DNA from: Gammaproteobacteria bacterium
GTDB lineage: Bacteria > Pseudomonadota > Gammaproteobacteria > Arenicellales > Poriferihabitantaceae
DNA: 64,000 nt
Direction of reading: 5' to 3'
NCBI GenBank assembly: GCA_030432755.1
Contig: JAUILZ010000017.1
Location: 16,693 to 80,692 of the forward strand
Below, piece by piece: positions 1-12,239 of this stretch (its first letter is position 1; every line of letters starts with the position of its first letter). The position numbers and the translations under genes are program-made. The notes beneath the pieces are model-generated. The model was not told where the DNA came from and did not search any database. It saw nothing but the letters and a program-made list of their open reading frames with translations.

Positions 1-1967
<1,967 letters not shown>

Positions 1968-1978
1968 GAGAGGATTCA

Positions 1979-4163
<2,185 letters not shown>

Positions 4164-4218
4164 TGCGCGCGTCCCCATTGGTAGCCCGTCCGCGACACCA
4201 CGGAGAATGAGACCGGCC

Positions 4219-4488
4219 ATGCAACCGTTGACCCTGCTGCTGATCCTGCTGCTGGCCGGCCTGCAGTACGCGCTCTGGATCGGCGACAAGAATGTTTTCG
4301 ACCTCAGGCACCTGGAAGCCGCGATCGACACCACGGAGGAGGAAAACGCCGCCCAGGAGCAGCGCAACCACAGGCTGCTGGCGGAGGTCATCGACCTGAA
4401 GCAGGGCGGGGAGACGGTGGAAACCCTTGCGCGTTACAACCTCGGGCTGATCAAGCCCGACGAGACCTTCTACCAGATCATCGACTGA
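4219..4488 (+). CDS. ftsB: Cell division protein FtsB
   Basis: Small bitopic inner-membrane protein of the FtsQ-FtsL-FtsB divisome subcomplex. The 89-residue form has one hydrophobic N-terminal segment (LTLLLILLLAGLQYALW), then an acidic coiled coil (about residues 30-65), then the family ending with ARYNLGLIKPDETFY. An in-frame ATG four codons earlier (4207) sits directly on the GGAGA ribosome binding site, so 4219 was preferred; it also matches the E. coli N-terminus. Position after eno is standard. ispD, which often follows, is absent. Confidence 0.93.
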   Translation: MQPLTLLLILLLAGLQYALWIGDKNVFDLRHLEAAIDTTEEENAAQEQRNHRLLAEVIDLKQGGETVETLARYNLGLIKPDETFYQIID

Positions 4489-4563
4489 TCGCCGCGGGCC
4501 GGCGGGTCCGGGCCGGCGGGCCGGGGTGACTGGCCGGCGGTTTGCGCGAAGTTCCGCTTCGGC
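4489..4563. repeat. GC-rich repeat between convergent ftsB and ygfZ
   Basis: The gap between the two convergent genes is almost pure G and C and repeats GGGCCGGCGGG at 4496-4506 and 4510-4520, with a shortened copy at 4531-4540. The self-complementary GGCC and GCCGGC cores could form strong hairpins on both strands. It may be a shared transcription end, although neither strand shows a T-run. Confidence 0.4.
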
Positions 4564-5502
4564 TCAATCCTTGCCTGTCGTCACCTCATAGGGCATGGAC
4601 TGCACCACGAGCGCCGGGCCATCGGCGGCGCCAAGCCGGAAGTCCCTGTCCTCGACGCGCTCCGCGGGAAGCGTGGCGGTTAGCCAGCAGACGCCTTCGA
4701 CCGTAACGGCATCCACCACCTGGCCAGCCTTCTGCTCACCGCGTTCGGTGTCGAACACGCCATCGCCGGGGGAGGCCGTCACCCCGGGATCCGCGATACG
4801 CGCGATGACCATGCGTTGCTTGATCTTGCCGAGATAGCGCACCCGGGCGATGATTTCCTGGCCGGGATAGCAGCCCTTGCGGAAACTCACGCCACCCACC
4901 AGGTCGAGATTGACCTGCTGCGGAATGAACGCTTCGCTGGTGGTGGCATACACCTGGGGCTCGCCCGCGAGGATCGTCGCCAGCTTCCACTGGTCTTCGG
5001 GTAGCCATGCCCCGGCGTCTCCGTCCGGTTGCGCGGGATCGCCATCTTCCTGCACCGCGAGAATTCTTTGCTCGTCCAGTTTCCACGTGGGAAGGCCGGC
5101 GGGCGCTCTGCTGCCCAGCACGCCGACCAGGCGGGCGTTGGGCAGGAGGTTGATATCCGCCTTCGCGCGCATGCGGAACATCGTCAGCCGGCGCACGACG
5201 GCGTCTGCCAGGTCCCGGGGCAAAACCAGGAAGAACCCGGTGGCGTCGCGCAGCAGGCGATAGATCGCGATGGCGCGACCCTTGGGATTGCAATAGGCGC
5301 CGGGCTGCTGCGCCCCGGGTTCGAGTGCATCGATGTCGCTGCTGAACTGTCCCTGGAGGAAGGCGGCGGCATCGGCGCCCTCCACCCGGATCAGGGCAAG
5401 GTGGTCGAGCAGGACGGTGCCAGTCGTCAACGGAGCGGTTGCTTCGCTGGCGCCGGGTGATCGGGGAACGGGGTTGGCTGACATGTCATACCTATTGCAC
5501 AT
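4564..5502 (-). CDS. ygfZ: Folate-binding protein YgfZ (iron-sulfur cluster maintenance)
   Basis: Member of the YgfZ/GcvT-like family, tetrahydrofolate-binding proteins needed for activity of certain Fe-S enzymes such as the tRNA methylthiotransferase MiaB. The signature KGCYPGQEIIARVRYLG is present, with the essential cysteine at Cys211. Length is 312 from this ATG. A second in-frame ATG at 5484 (start MSANPVP) has an AGG at better spacing and may be the real start. The gene is divergent from the SDHAF4-like gene with only 37 bases between them. In E. coli ygfZ is also near the sdhE homologue. Confidence 0.93.
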   Translation of the reverse strand: MCNRYDMSANPVPRSPGASEATAPLTTGTVLLDHLALIRVEGADAAAFLQGQFSSDIDALEPGAQQPGAYCNPKGRAIAIYRLLRDATGFFLVLPRDLADAVVRRLTMFRMRAKADINLLPNARLVGVLGSRAPAGLPTWKLDEQRILAVQEDGDPAQPDGDAGAWLPEDQWKLATILAGEPQVYATTSEAFIPQQVNLDLVGGVSFRKGCYPGQEIIARVRYLGKIKQRMVIARIADPGVTASPGDGVFDTERGEQKAGQVVDAVTVEGVCWLTATLPAERVEDRDFRLGAADGPALVVQSMPYEVTTGKD

Positions 5503-5524
5503 GGAATTCGGGCGGGCGTGATCC

Positions 5525-5530
5525 TACAAT
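5525..5530 (+). promoter_or_regulatory. Candidate -10 element before the SDHAF4-like gene
   Basis: TACAAT lies 9 bases before the ATG at 5540. If used, transcription would begin within a few bases of the start codon, giving an almost leaderless mRNA; no Shine-Dalgarno is visible. No good -35 was found. Confidence 0.3.
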
Positions 5531-5539
5531 GCCGATACG

Positions 5540-5812
5540 ATGAAAGAGCAGAAGTCCGATCCGAATTCGACGCAAGTCGCCACCGACTCCGCATCTTCCG
5601 CGCGCCCCGGCATACATGTTAACGTGCGGAGCAGCGAGGGGAAAGAACCCTGTGCCGGCGACCATGACGCGGCACCCGCCCTTGCCGGAGAAAAACCTGC
5701 TGACACGCCGTCCATGGCCTCCGGATCGCCACGGGAAATTGGCGGTCCGTCAGGGCTGGAACCCACCCGCTACGGGGACTGGGAGCGCAACGGACGCTGC
5801 GTGGATTTCTAG
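5540..5812 (+). CDS. Succinate dehydrogenase assembly factor 4-like protein (DUF1674)
   Basis: Small 90-residue protein of the SDHAF4/DUF1674 family. The N-terminal two thirds looks disordered (rich in Ser, Asp, Glu, Pro), while the end carries the family signature EPTRYGDWERNGRCVDF. In eukaryotes SDHAF4 binds flavinylated SDHA and helps it join SDHB; in bacteria the family is mostly described from alphaproteobacteria. Its place directly upstream of sdhC supports the same role. There is no ribosome binding site before the ATG. A separate promoter candidate lies between it and sdhC. Confidence 0.85.
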   Translation: MKEQKSDPNSTQVATDSASSARPGIHVNVRSSEGKEPCAGDHDAAPALAGEKPADTPSMASGSPREIGGPSGLEPTRYGDWERNGRCVDF

Positions 5813-5841
5813 CTTCGGTTGCAACATTCCCTGCACTGGTT

Positions 5842-5870
5842 TTGGGGTCGCGGCCCCGGTGCATTAAAAT
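5842..5870 (+). promoter_or_regulatory. Candidate promoter of sdhCDAB
   Basis: TTGGGG at 5842-5847 and TAAAAT at 5865-5870 are separated by 17 bases, the ideal sigma-70 spacing. The -10 is near consensus and the -35 poor, so an activator may be needed. The start would lie about 45 bases before sdhC. Confidence 0.35.
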
Positions 5871-5922
5871 AGACGCCTTCGCCCTGACACATCCAGCTGG
5901 TAAAGAGCACATTCAACGATTC

Positions 5923-6288
5923 ATGCAAAACCGCCCCCTGTCCCCGCACCTGCAGGTCTATCGGCTCCCGCTGACCGCGAAGCTGTCGATCCTGCACCGC
6001 GCCACCGGCATCATTCTTGCCGCCGGTTCGCCGCTGGTGGTGTGGTGGTTCTGGGCGGTCATGTCCGGCGCGGACAGCTACGCCGTCGCCCACGGGTTCT
6101 TCAACGGCATCGTCGGCAAGTTGTTGCTGTTCGCCTGGACGTTGTGCATGTTCTATCATCTGTGCAACGGCGTGCGTCACCTGGTCTGGGACGCGGGCTA
6201 TGGTCTTCGCCTGAACGAGGCTGCCCTGGGTGGCAAGATCGTGGTGGGTGCGGCAGTTCTGCTCACCCTCCTTGCGTGGCTGCTGTGA
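5923..6288 (+). CDS. sdhC: Succinate dehydrogenase cytochrome b556 subunit
   Basis: Membrane anchor subunit of complex II; with SdhD it binds haem b and ubiquinone. I start at the ATG giving MQNRPLSPHLQVYRLP, the usual beginning; the frame is open further upstream without support. The 121-residue protein has the signature SILHRATG (quinone site), three hydrophobic spans, and the haem-ligand region FYHLCNGVRHLVWD. Its stop overlaps the GTG start of sdhD. Confidence 0.95.
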   Translation: MQNRPLSPHLQVYRLPLTAKLSILHRATGIILAAGSPLVVWWFWAVMSGADSYAVAHGFFNGIVGKLLLFAWTLCMFYHLCNGVRHLVWDAGYGLRLNEAALGGKIVVGAAVLLTLLAWLL

Positions 6289-6659
6289 ACCTGCGCCATC
6301 CACTTGCCCGGGTAAAAGGGCTCGGCGCCTCCGGCGAAGGTTCTCACCACTGGTGGCTGCAGCGGGTCACCGCCATCGCGCTCGTGCCGCTGTCGCTCTG
6401 GTTCGTGTTTTCCATCGTCGGCCATATCGGCGACGACCATGCCGCCGCGCTTGCCTGGGTCGGACAACCCGGGGTGGCGCTGATGCTGATGCTGTTCCTC
6501 GGCTTCATGCTCTACCACGCGCAGCTCGGCGTGCAGGTGGTGCTCGAGGATTACGTGCACTCGGAACCGGTAAAACTTGCCCTGATGCTCATCGTCAAGG
6601 GTCTCGCGCTGGTCGCGGGCCTCGGTGGCATCCTCGCCGTCCTGCGGGTGGCTCTCTAG
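6285..6659 (+). CDS. sdhD: Succinate dehydrogenase membrane anchor subunit
   Basis: Second membrane anchor of complex II. The start is a GTG overlapping the sdhC stop in a GTGA junction, which implies translational coupling. The 124-residue protein has three transmembrane spans, begins NLRHPLARVKGLG, and carries the conserved YHAQLGVQVVLEDYVH segment in which the first His is the expected haem ligand. The frame stays open for about 80 codons upstream inside sdhC, but that part is not anchor-like. Confidence 0.94.
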   Translation: MNLRHPLARVKGLGASGEGSHHWWLQRVTAIALVPLSLWFVFSIVGHIGDDHAAALAWVGQPGVALMLMLFLGFMLYHAQLGVQVVLEDYVHSEPVKLALMLIVKGLALVAGLGGILAVLRVAL

Positions 6660-6716
6660 CCGGACCAGGCACCGAACGCCATCGCATGGCGATAAACCAG
6701 ACAGTAGAACTTCAAC

Positions 6717-8507
6717 GTGTCAGAAGCCTATCCAATCATCGATCACCAGTATGACGTTGTGGTGGTCGGCGCCGGCGGGGCGGGCCTCAGGGCGACATTC
6801 GGCATGGCCGTCGAGGGGCTCAGCACCGCCTGCATCACCAAGCTGTTCCCCACCCGCAGCCACACCGTGGCGGCCCAGGGTGGCATGAGCGCGGCCCTCG
6901 GCAACAACGGCGAGGACGACTGGCGCTGGCACATGTACGACACGGTCAAGGGCTCCGACTGGCTCGGCGACCAGGACGCCATCGAGTACATGTGCCGCGA
7001 GGCGCCGGACGCGGTGATCGAGCTCGAACATTACGGCGTGCCATTCTCGCGCACCCCGGACGGCAAGATCTACCAGCGCGCCTTCGGCGGCATGACCACC
7101 CATTTCGGTGAGGGCCAGGCGCAGCGCACCTGCGCCGCCGCGGATCGCACTGGCCACGCCATCCTGCACACCCTCTACCAGCAGTCGCTCAAGCATCGCG
7201 CGGAGTTCTTCATCGAGTACTTCGCCGTCGACCTCATCATGGAGGACGGCGAATGCCGCGGTGTACTCGCCTGGGATCTCGACCGCGGCGAGCTGCATCG
7301 CTTCGCGGCAAAACTGGTGGTGCTGGCCACCGGCGGATACGGCCGCGCCTACTTCTCCGCCACCTCGGCCCACAGCTGCACCGGCGACGGCGGCGGCATG
7401 GTGTTGCGCGCAGGGCTTCCATTGCAGGACATGGAGTTCACCCAGTTCCATCCCACCGGCATCTACGGCGCCGGCTGCCTGATCACCGAGGGCGCGCGCG
7501 GTGAAGGCGGTTACCTGACCAATTCCAAGGGCGAGCGCTTCATGGAGCGTTACGCGCCCAATGCCAAGGACCTGGCCTCGCGCGACGTGGTGAGCCGTTC
7601 GATGACCATGGAGATCCGCGAGGGGCTCGGCGTGGGGCCGGAGGCGGATCATATCCATCTCCACCTCGAGCATCTCGGACCGGAAGTGCTCGCCGAACGC
7701 CTGCCGGGCATTTCCGAGTCGGCGCGCATCTTCGCCGGCGTCGACGTCACCCGCGAGCCGATCCCCGTGATTCCCACGGTGCACTACAACATGGGAGGCA
7801 TCCAGACCAACATCCATGGCGAGGTGGTCACCCTCAAGGACGATGATCCGGAGTCCGTGATCCCGGGCCTCATGGCCATCGGCGAGGCGGCCTGCGTCTC
7901 GGTGCACGGCGCCAACCGGCTGGGATCCAACTCGCTCCTCGACATCGTCGTATTCGGCCGCGCGGCCGCCCATCGCGCGCGCGAGCTGGTGAAGCCGGGT
8001 TCCGGCAGGGTGCGTCTCAAGCCGTCATCCGGAGAGGAGATCCTCGAGCGCTTCGATCGCCTGCGTCATGCCTCCGGGGGCAGCCCCACCGCGGAGATCC
8101 GGCTGGAGATGCAGAAGACGATGCAGAACTACTGCGCGGTGTTCCGCACCGGCGATGTCATGCGAGAGGGCATGCAGAGCCTGGACAAGATCTGCCAGCG
8201 TATCGATGACATTCGTGTCACCGACCGGTCCATGGTCTGGAACTCCGACCTGGTGGAAACGCTGGAGCTGGAGAATCTTCTTCTCCAGGCCAAGGTATCA
8301 ATCCATGCGGCCGAAAACCGCCAGGAGAGCCGCGGCGCCCATGCGCGCGAGGACTTTCCCGACCGCGACGACGAGAACTGGATGAAGCATACGCTGACCT
8401 GGCTCGACGGGGTGAAGGGCAAGCCGGCCATCGACTATCGCCCCGTGCATTCCTGGACCCTGACCGACGAAGTCCAGTACATCGAGCCCAAGAAGCGGGT
8501 CTACTAG
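6717..8507 (+). CDS. sdhA: Succinate dehydrogenase flavoprotein subunit
   Basis: Catalytic subunit that oxidises succinate to fumarate in the TCA cycle, on the cytoplasmic side of the membrane. The 596-residue protein starts at GTG and opens with the dinucleotide fold [13 protein letters not shown]. His49 in [11 protein letters not shown] is the covalent FAD site. The C-terminal part has [18 protein letters not shown] attachment needs SdhE, encoded two genes downstream. It lies 57 bases after sdhD and 40 before sdhB. Confidence 0.98.
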   Translation: MSEAYPIIDHQYDVVVVGAGGAGLRATFGMAVEGLSTACITKLFPTRSHTVAAQGGMSAALGNNGEDDWRWHMYDTVKGSDWLGDQDAIEYMCREAPDAVIELEHYGVPFSRTPDGKIYQRAFGGMTTHFGEGQAQRTCAAADRTGHAILHTLYQQSLKHRAEFFIEYFAVDLIMEDGECRGVLAWDLDRGELHRFAAKLVVLATGGYGRAYFSATSAHSCTGDGGGMVLRAGLPLQDMEFTQFHPTGIYGAGCLITEGARGEGGYLTNSKGERFMERYAPNAKDLASRDVVSRSMTMEIREGLGVGPEADHIHLHLEHLGPEVLAERLPGISESARIFAGVDVTREPIPVIPTVHYNMGGIQTNIHGEVVTLKDDDPESVIPGLMAIGEAACVSVHGANRLGSNSLLDIVVFGRAAAHRARELVKPGSGRVRLKPSSGEEILERFDRLRHASGGSPTAEIRLEMQKTMQNYCAVFRTGDVMREGMQSLDKICQRIDDIRVTDRSMVWNSDLVETLELENLLLQAKVSIHAAENRQESRGAHAREDFPDRDDENWMKHTLTWLDGVKGKPAIDYRPVHSWTLTDEVQYIEPKKRVY

Positions 8508-8547
8508 GTCCTGAGAATCGCGCAGCAACCAGCACGCAGAAAACGCA

Positions 8548-9321
8548 ATGGCAGAATTCAACCTACCGGCCAATTCCCGCATCCAGGAGGGCAAGCATCA
8601 CCGAGATTCGAGCAACGGGCGACTGCGCAAGGTGCGTGTCTATCGCTGGGAGCCGGACAGCGGAGAGAATCCCCGCCTGGATACCTACGAGGTGGACATG
8701 GACGCCTGTGGTCCGATGGTGCTGGACGTCCTGATCCGCATCAAGAACCACATCGACAGCACGCTCACTTTCCGCCGGTCCTGCCGCGAGGGAATCTGCG
8801 GATCCTGCGCAATGAATATCGACGGCTCCAATGCCCTCGCCTGCACCCGTTCCTGCGAGGAGATCAAGGGCGACATCAACATCTATCCGCTGCCGCACAT
8901 GTCGGTGGTCAAGGACCTGGTGCCCGATCTCAACAACTTCTACGCCCAGTACGCCTCCATCAAGCCCTGGCTGCAGGCGGACAGCGCCGCGCCGGACGCG
9001 GAACGCCTGCAATCCGAGGAAGACCGTGCGAAGCTGGACGGTCTCTACGAATGCATCCTTTGCGCCTGCTGTTCCACGAGTTGCCCGAGCTACTGGTGGA
9101 ACAGCGATCGTTATCTGGGCCCCGCGGCGTTATTGCAGGCCTATCGCTGGATCGCGGACAGCCGCGACGATGCCACCGGCGAACGCCTGGATGAACTGGA
9201 CGACGCGTTCAAGCTGTATCGCTGCCACACGATCATGAACTGTACCAACGCCTGTCCCAAGGGCCTCAACCCGGCGAAGGCCATCGCCGAGATCAAGAAA
9301 ACCATCGTCGCGCGCAAGTAG
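8548..9321 (+). CDS. sdhB: Succinate dehydrogenase iron-sulfur subunit
   Basis: Carries electrons from the SdhA flavin to the membrane quinone through three clusters. The N-terminal plant-ferredoxin-like domain has the 2Fe-2S motif CREGICGSC with a later Cys (ALAC). The C-terminal domain has [12 protein letters not shown] and [17 protein letters not shown] for the 4Fe-4S and 3Fe-4S clusters. At 257 residues it is slightly longer than the E. coli protein (238), because of an N-terminal stretch of about 25 residues before the conserved region. Confidence 0.98.
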   Translation: MAEFNLPANSRIQEGKHHRDSSNGRLRKVRVYRWEPDSGENPRLDTYEVDMDACGPMVLDVLIRIKNHIDSTLTFRRSCREGICGSCAMNIDGSNALACTRSCEEIKGDINIYPLPHMSVVKDLVPDLNNFYAQYASIKPWLQADSAAPDAERLQSEEDRAKLDGLYECILCACCSTSCPSYWWNSDRYLGPAALLQAYRWIADSRDDATGERLDELDDAFKLYRCHTIMNCTNACPKGLNPAKAIAEIKKTIVARK

Positions 9322-9363
9322 CGCGAATTGCAGGGCAGACCTGATGCGCAGGAGGCGCTTCTG

Positions 9364-9642
9364 ATGTCGGAACCGGACGACCGTTCACGCTCTTTCCAGC
9401 GCGTCCTGTGGCGCTGCCGGCGCGGCACGCGCGAACTCGATCTCGTGCTCGATCGCTTTGCCCGTGCGCGATACCGTGACATGGACGCCGGCGAGCGGCG
9501 CCTTTTCGATGCACTGCTGGAACAGCAGGATACGCACCTGATCGAATGGCTGGTATACCGCGAACCCGCTGACAACCGTTTCGCGCCCCTGGTGGCTGCA
9601 ATCCTCGAGGTCTCGGACGCGGCAACGCCATCACCCGGGTAA
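9364..9642 (+). CDS. sdhE: FAD assembly factor SdhE
   Basis: Promotes covalent flavinylation of SdhA. The start is ATG 9364, behind a strong AGGAGG at 9350-9355; a frame-open upstream extension is ignored. The 92-residue protein contains the family motif RRGTRELD (RGxxE, the region that contacts SdhA) and the later FDALLEQQD and LIEWL. It follows sdhB by 42 bases, so assembly factor and substrate are probably made from one transcript. Confidence 0.93.
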   Translation: MSEPDDRSRSFQRVLWRCRRGTRELDLVLDRFARARYRDMDAGERRLFDALLEQQDTHLIEWLVYREPADNRFAPLVAAILEVSDAATPSPG

Positions 9643-9665
9643 CGGAGAAACGGAGTAGCGGAGCA
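9642..9665 (+). repeat. Three 8-base imperfect tandem repeats with SD-like cores
   Basis: ACGGAGAA, ACGGAGTA and GCGGAGCA follow each other exactly between sdhE and the ygfX-like gene. Each holds a GGAG core, so the region offers several possible ribosome landing sites ahead of the ATG at 9682. Confidence 0.5.
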
Positions 9666-9681
9666 GGGACCGCGGGACGCA

Positions 9682-10188
9682 ATGAAAGGAAACCCACATC
9701 GACAGCATAGCCACTGGATGCTGCCCCTGGTCATGGTTCCGGAGAAGGGTCGATGGCTGAATGTCTATCTTTGTGTCCTCCACTATGCCGCCATGGGCGC
9801 CGTGCTGTGGTCGTTCCCGTGGCCATGGGGCGGATGGGTTGCGATCGCCCTCGCAATCTATCTGCGTAGTCAACTTGCGCGCGTCAAGTCGCTGACGGGT
9901 TGCGAGCGGCTTGAATTGCAGTCCCCGAATCGGGTGCTGTTGCGCCGGCGGGGAGGCGCTACGGAGAAGACGGAACTGCTGGAAATCCGCGTCCTCGGGC
10001 CACTGCTGTTTCTTCGCCTGAACCGCCACGCAAGCCCTGCCTGGATGCTCGTTCATGCAGACAGGCAGGCACCCGGCATGTGGCATCGCGCCCGCCTGCT
10101 GGCGCGGGAGGGCGTGAAACCCGCGTGGCCGCGGCATGGACACGCATGGCGCGACCGGAAACAGAATAATCGTCTCCGTTCGGTGTAA
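9682..10188 (+). CDS. YgfX-like membrane protein
   Basis: A 168-residue protein with two closely spaced N-terminal hydrophobic helices (about residues 25-60) and a basic soluble tail. In enterobacteria ygfX (also called cptA) lies directly downstream of sdhE, and the pair was once described as a toxin-antitoxin system, although SdhE is now known as a flavinylation factor. Topology and position fit that family; sequence similarity is weak to the eye, so the name rests mainly on context. The tail is Arg- and His-rich (HGHAWRDRKQNNRLRSV). Confidence 0.65.
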   Translation: MKGNPHRQHSHWMLPLVMVPEKGRWLNVYLCVLHYAAMGAVLWSFPWPWGGWVAIALAIYLRSQLARVKSLTGCERLELQSPNRVLLRRRGGATEKTELLEIRVLGPLLFLRLNRHASPAWMLVHADRQAPGMWHRARLLAREGVKPAWPRHGHAWRDRKQNNRLRSV

Positions 10189-10212
10189 AATTCAGCCCCC
10201 GGTAGCAAGAAG

Positions 10213-10707
10213 GTGCCTTCCTTGGCCAAACGAGAAAAAATTGCACTTGACCTGGTGGATCGCAAGATTCTCCATTATCTCCAGCACGACGCCAGCATGA
10301 CGATCAAGGAACTGGCGGAGAAGGTCCATCTCTCGCCGACACCCTGCTGGAAGCGGATCCAGCGGATGGAGGAAAATGGCGTCATCCGCTCGCGCGTCGC
10401 GCTGCTGGATCCCGAGAAGGTGGAGCGCGGCATCACCGTGTTCCTCGCGATCAAGACCGACAAGCACAACGCCGAGTGGAGCGCCCGCTTCGCCGAGGTC
10501 ATGTCCTCGTTCCCGGAGATCGTGGAGATCTACCGCATGAGCGGCGAGGTGGATTACCTGTTGCGGATCGTGGTGCCGGACATTCCCGCCTACGACACCC
10601 TCTACAAGAACATCATCGGCAAGATCGACCTCACCGACATGACCTCCATGTTCGCCATGGAACAGATGAAGTACACCACCGCGCTGCCGGTGCTCGAGGT
10701 GGACTGA
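10213..10707 (+). CDS. Lrp/AsnC family transcriptional regulator
   Basis: A 164-residue feast/famine regulator. The N-terminal winged HTH has the family pattern LDLVDRKILHYLQHD then LSPTPCWKRIQRMEENGVI. The C-terminal RAM/AsnC effector domain spans about residues 75-155, with the characteristic MSGEVDYLLRIVVPD. The pattern is close to Lrp itself, so leucine or another amino acid is a likely effector (inference). Start is GTG 10213; a TTG three codons later is an alternative. A TAAAAT box at 10186-10191 may be its -10. Confidence 0.92.
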   Translation: MPSLAKREKIALDLVDRKILHYLQHDASMTIKELAEKVHLSPTPCWKRIQRMEENGVIRSRVALLDPEKVERGITVFLAIKTDKHNAEWSARFAEVMSSFPEIVEIYRMSGEVDYLLRIVVPDIPAYDTLYKNIIGKIDLTDMTSMFAMEQMKYTTALPVLEVD

Positions 10708-11068
10708 ACGCTGCGGCCGTTCCTATCCCCGGGACGGATGCTGCGGTCTAGCCCTTCGGGGGGAAGCCCGGATGCTGGAAATCCACCGTCGATAGTGCAA
10801 TACTTGCGCAAAATAAACGCGTTCCGGCGTCAAATTAACCTGTTTTCCGGCTGCCAAGGCCGTATGTTACGGAACGGGTGGCCGCAGAGGTGAACGGACG
10901 CAATTTCCCCGGGAGATCCCGGGACCGCATTCGTGCGGATTAAGAAATAGAACCTTTTCTCGGAGCCGGCAGCGTGTCGTGTTTTGAGTGTGTTCTTGCC
11001 AATGAACCAATGGGGGCTTGTGACCGTAGCACAAAGCTTCGCCATTTCCGGAGGGAGGAGTAAGACCG
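10708..11068. other. 361-base intergenic leader region with hairpins
   Basis: No ORF is convincing here. Near the middle are two adjacent inverted repeats: CCCGGG-AGAT-CCCGGG at 10908-10923 and CCGCA-TTCG-TGCGG at 10925-10938. A strong GGAGGGAGGAG ribosome binding site ends 8 bases before the next gene. No T-run follows the hairpins and I see no clear promoter. I compared it by eye with c-di-GMP riboswitch consensus features and did not find them. Confidence 0.4.
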
Positions 11069-11602
11069 ATGGCGGAAAATCCAGTATTGGTCCTGGCCGG
11101 CGAATACGCCGTATCGGGACAATCCGGGACGCTGATGGTCGTATTCGACGACAACAGCATGGGGCGTTTCTACGTCGCGGGGGGGCTGCTGGCCACGGCG
11201 CGTTATCGCAACAAGGAGGGCCAGGAAGCGCTTGACCTGGCGAGGCCGCGCAGCGTTGCCAGCGTGCGATTTCACGAAAACTCGGACCTCGTCCGGTCCG
11301 CGGCGCTGATTGAAGGGGTGAGCCTGCCGGAGCCGGCCGCAAGTCCGGCGCCAGCGCCTGCTCCCGCGGCGCCACAACAAGTTGCCGCGACGCCGATGGG
11401 CCCGCCCCTCAGCAATGCCATGCGCGCCGCACTGGAGGACCTGTTGTCGGAATATGTCGGGCCGGTTGCCTCGGTCCTGCTGTCCGATCTGCCGGACAAC
11501 GTGGACGCCGATACCGCCGTCGAGCAGACCGCGCGCGAGATCTCCAGTATTGAGGACGCCGCGGCCTACGTGCGCCAGGCAAGGCGGATCGTCGGGAGAT
11601 AG
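11069..11602 (+). CDS. Unassigned protein, DUF4388-like N-terminus and DUF8082-like C-terminus
   Basis: A 177-residue soluble protein of unknown function. Residues about 1-85 resemble the compact beta-rich DUF4388 type (SGTLMVVFDD, then GRFYVAGGLLATARY and EGQEALDL). An Ala/Pro linker follows (about 90-112). Residues about 115-175 resemble the small helical domain seen at the end of some bacterial signalling proteins (LEDLLSEYVGPVASVLL). Both assignments are by eye. Such domains usually occur in regulatory or gliding-type signalling proteins, so an adaptor role is possible. It stands alone after a long leader and before the aroQ promoters. Confidence 0.6.
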   Translation: MAENPVLVLAGEYAVSGQSGTLMVVFDDNSMGRFYVAGGLLATARYRNKEGQEALDLARPRSVASVRFHENSDLVRSAALIEGVSLPEPAASPAPAPAPAAPQQVAATPMGPPLSNAMRAALEDLLSEYVGPVASVLLSDLPDNVDADTAVEQTAREISSIEDAAAYVRQARRIVGR

Positions 11603-11632
11603 TCCAGGCACCCGGAGCGTGCCGGGGCAAAT

Positions 11633-11661
11633 TTGTCAATTGTCGGCAATATGCTGATAAG
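11633..11661 (+). promoter_or_regulatory. Candidate promoter P1 of aroQ-accBC
   Basis: TTGTCA (11633-11638) and GATAAG (11656-11661) are 17 bases apart. It is the upstream one of two tandem sigma-70-like candidates before aroQ and the weaker at the -10. Confidence 0.35.
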
Positions 11662-11682
11662 TATCCGGGAACGCACCGCAAG

Positions 11683-11711
11683 TAGACAGTAATTTGCGCA
11701 GGTGAGATAAT
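11683..11711 (+). promoter_or_regulatory. Candidate promoter P2 of aroQ-accBC
   Basis: TAGACA (11683-11688) and GATAAT (11706-11711) each match consensus at five of six positions and are separated by exactly 17 bases. Transcription would begin near 11718, about 25 bases before the aroQ ATG. It is the best-looking promoter in the window. Confidence 0.5.
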
Positions 11712-11742
11712 TCGGGCGCTCTCGACCCCCGAACTCCCCTCG

Positions 11743-12213
11743 ATGACTCCTGCGCGCCGGATCCTGGTACTTCACGGGCCCAACCTGAACATGCTGGGCG
11801 TCCGTGAACCGTCGTATTACGGTCACCAGGGCCTGGACGACATCAACGGTCGGCTTGCGGCGCGGGCGGAACAACTTGGAGGCGGTGAGTGCGCCGTGGT
11901 GCTCGACTGCCGCCAGTCCAACGCGGAACATGAGCTCGTGGGCTGGATCCAGCAGGCGCCCGCCGAGAATACCGGCTTCATCATCATCAATCCCGCGGCG
12001 TTCACCCATACCAGCGTGGCGATTCGCGACGCCCTGTCGGCGGTGAAAATCCCGTTTATCGAGGTGCATCTTTCCAACGTGCACGCCCGCGAGCCGTTCC
12101 GCCACCATTCCTATCTGTCCGACGTGGCGGTGGGGGTGATTGCGGGCCTGGGGGCGCGGGGATACGAGTACGCGCTCGCCGAGGCGGTGGCGCGGCTGTC
12201 CGAACCCAACTGA
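11743..12213 (+). CDS. aroQ: Type II 3-dehydroquinate dehydratase
   Basis: Third step of the shikimate pathway, 3-dehydroquinate to 3-dehydroshikimate, by the dodecameric type II enzyme. The 156-residue protein has the flexible active-site loop [16 protein letters not shown] with the catalytic Tyr, the [11 protein letters not shown] segment, and the [17 protein letters not shown] substrate loop. It leads the aroQ-accB-accC run, a widespread proteobacterial order, 26 bases ahead of accB. Confidence 0.97.
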   Translation: MTPARRILVLHGPNLNMLGVREPSYYGHQGLDDINGRLAARAEQLGGGECAVVLDCRQSNAEHELVGWIQQAPAENTGFIIINPAAFTHTSVAIRDALSAVKIPFIEVHLSNVHAREPFRHHSYLSDVAVGVIAGLGARGYEYALAEAVARLSEPN

Positions 12214-12239
12214 CCGAATTCCGATTTCCGGAGGCCAAT

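Noticed and set aside
10740..10770. CCCTTCGGGGGGAAGCCCG as an intrinsic terminator of the Lrp gene
   Set aside because: Only a four-base CTTC/GAAG stem forms cleanly and no T-run follows.
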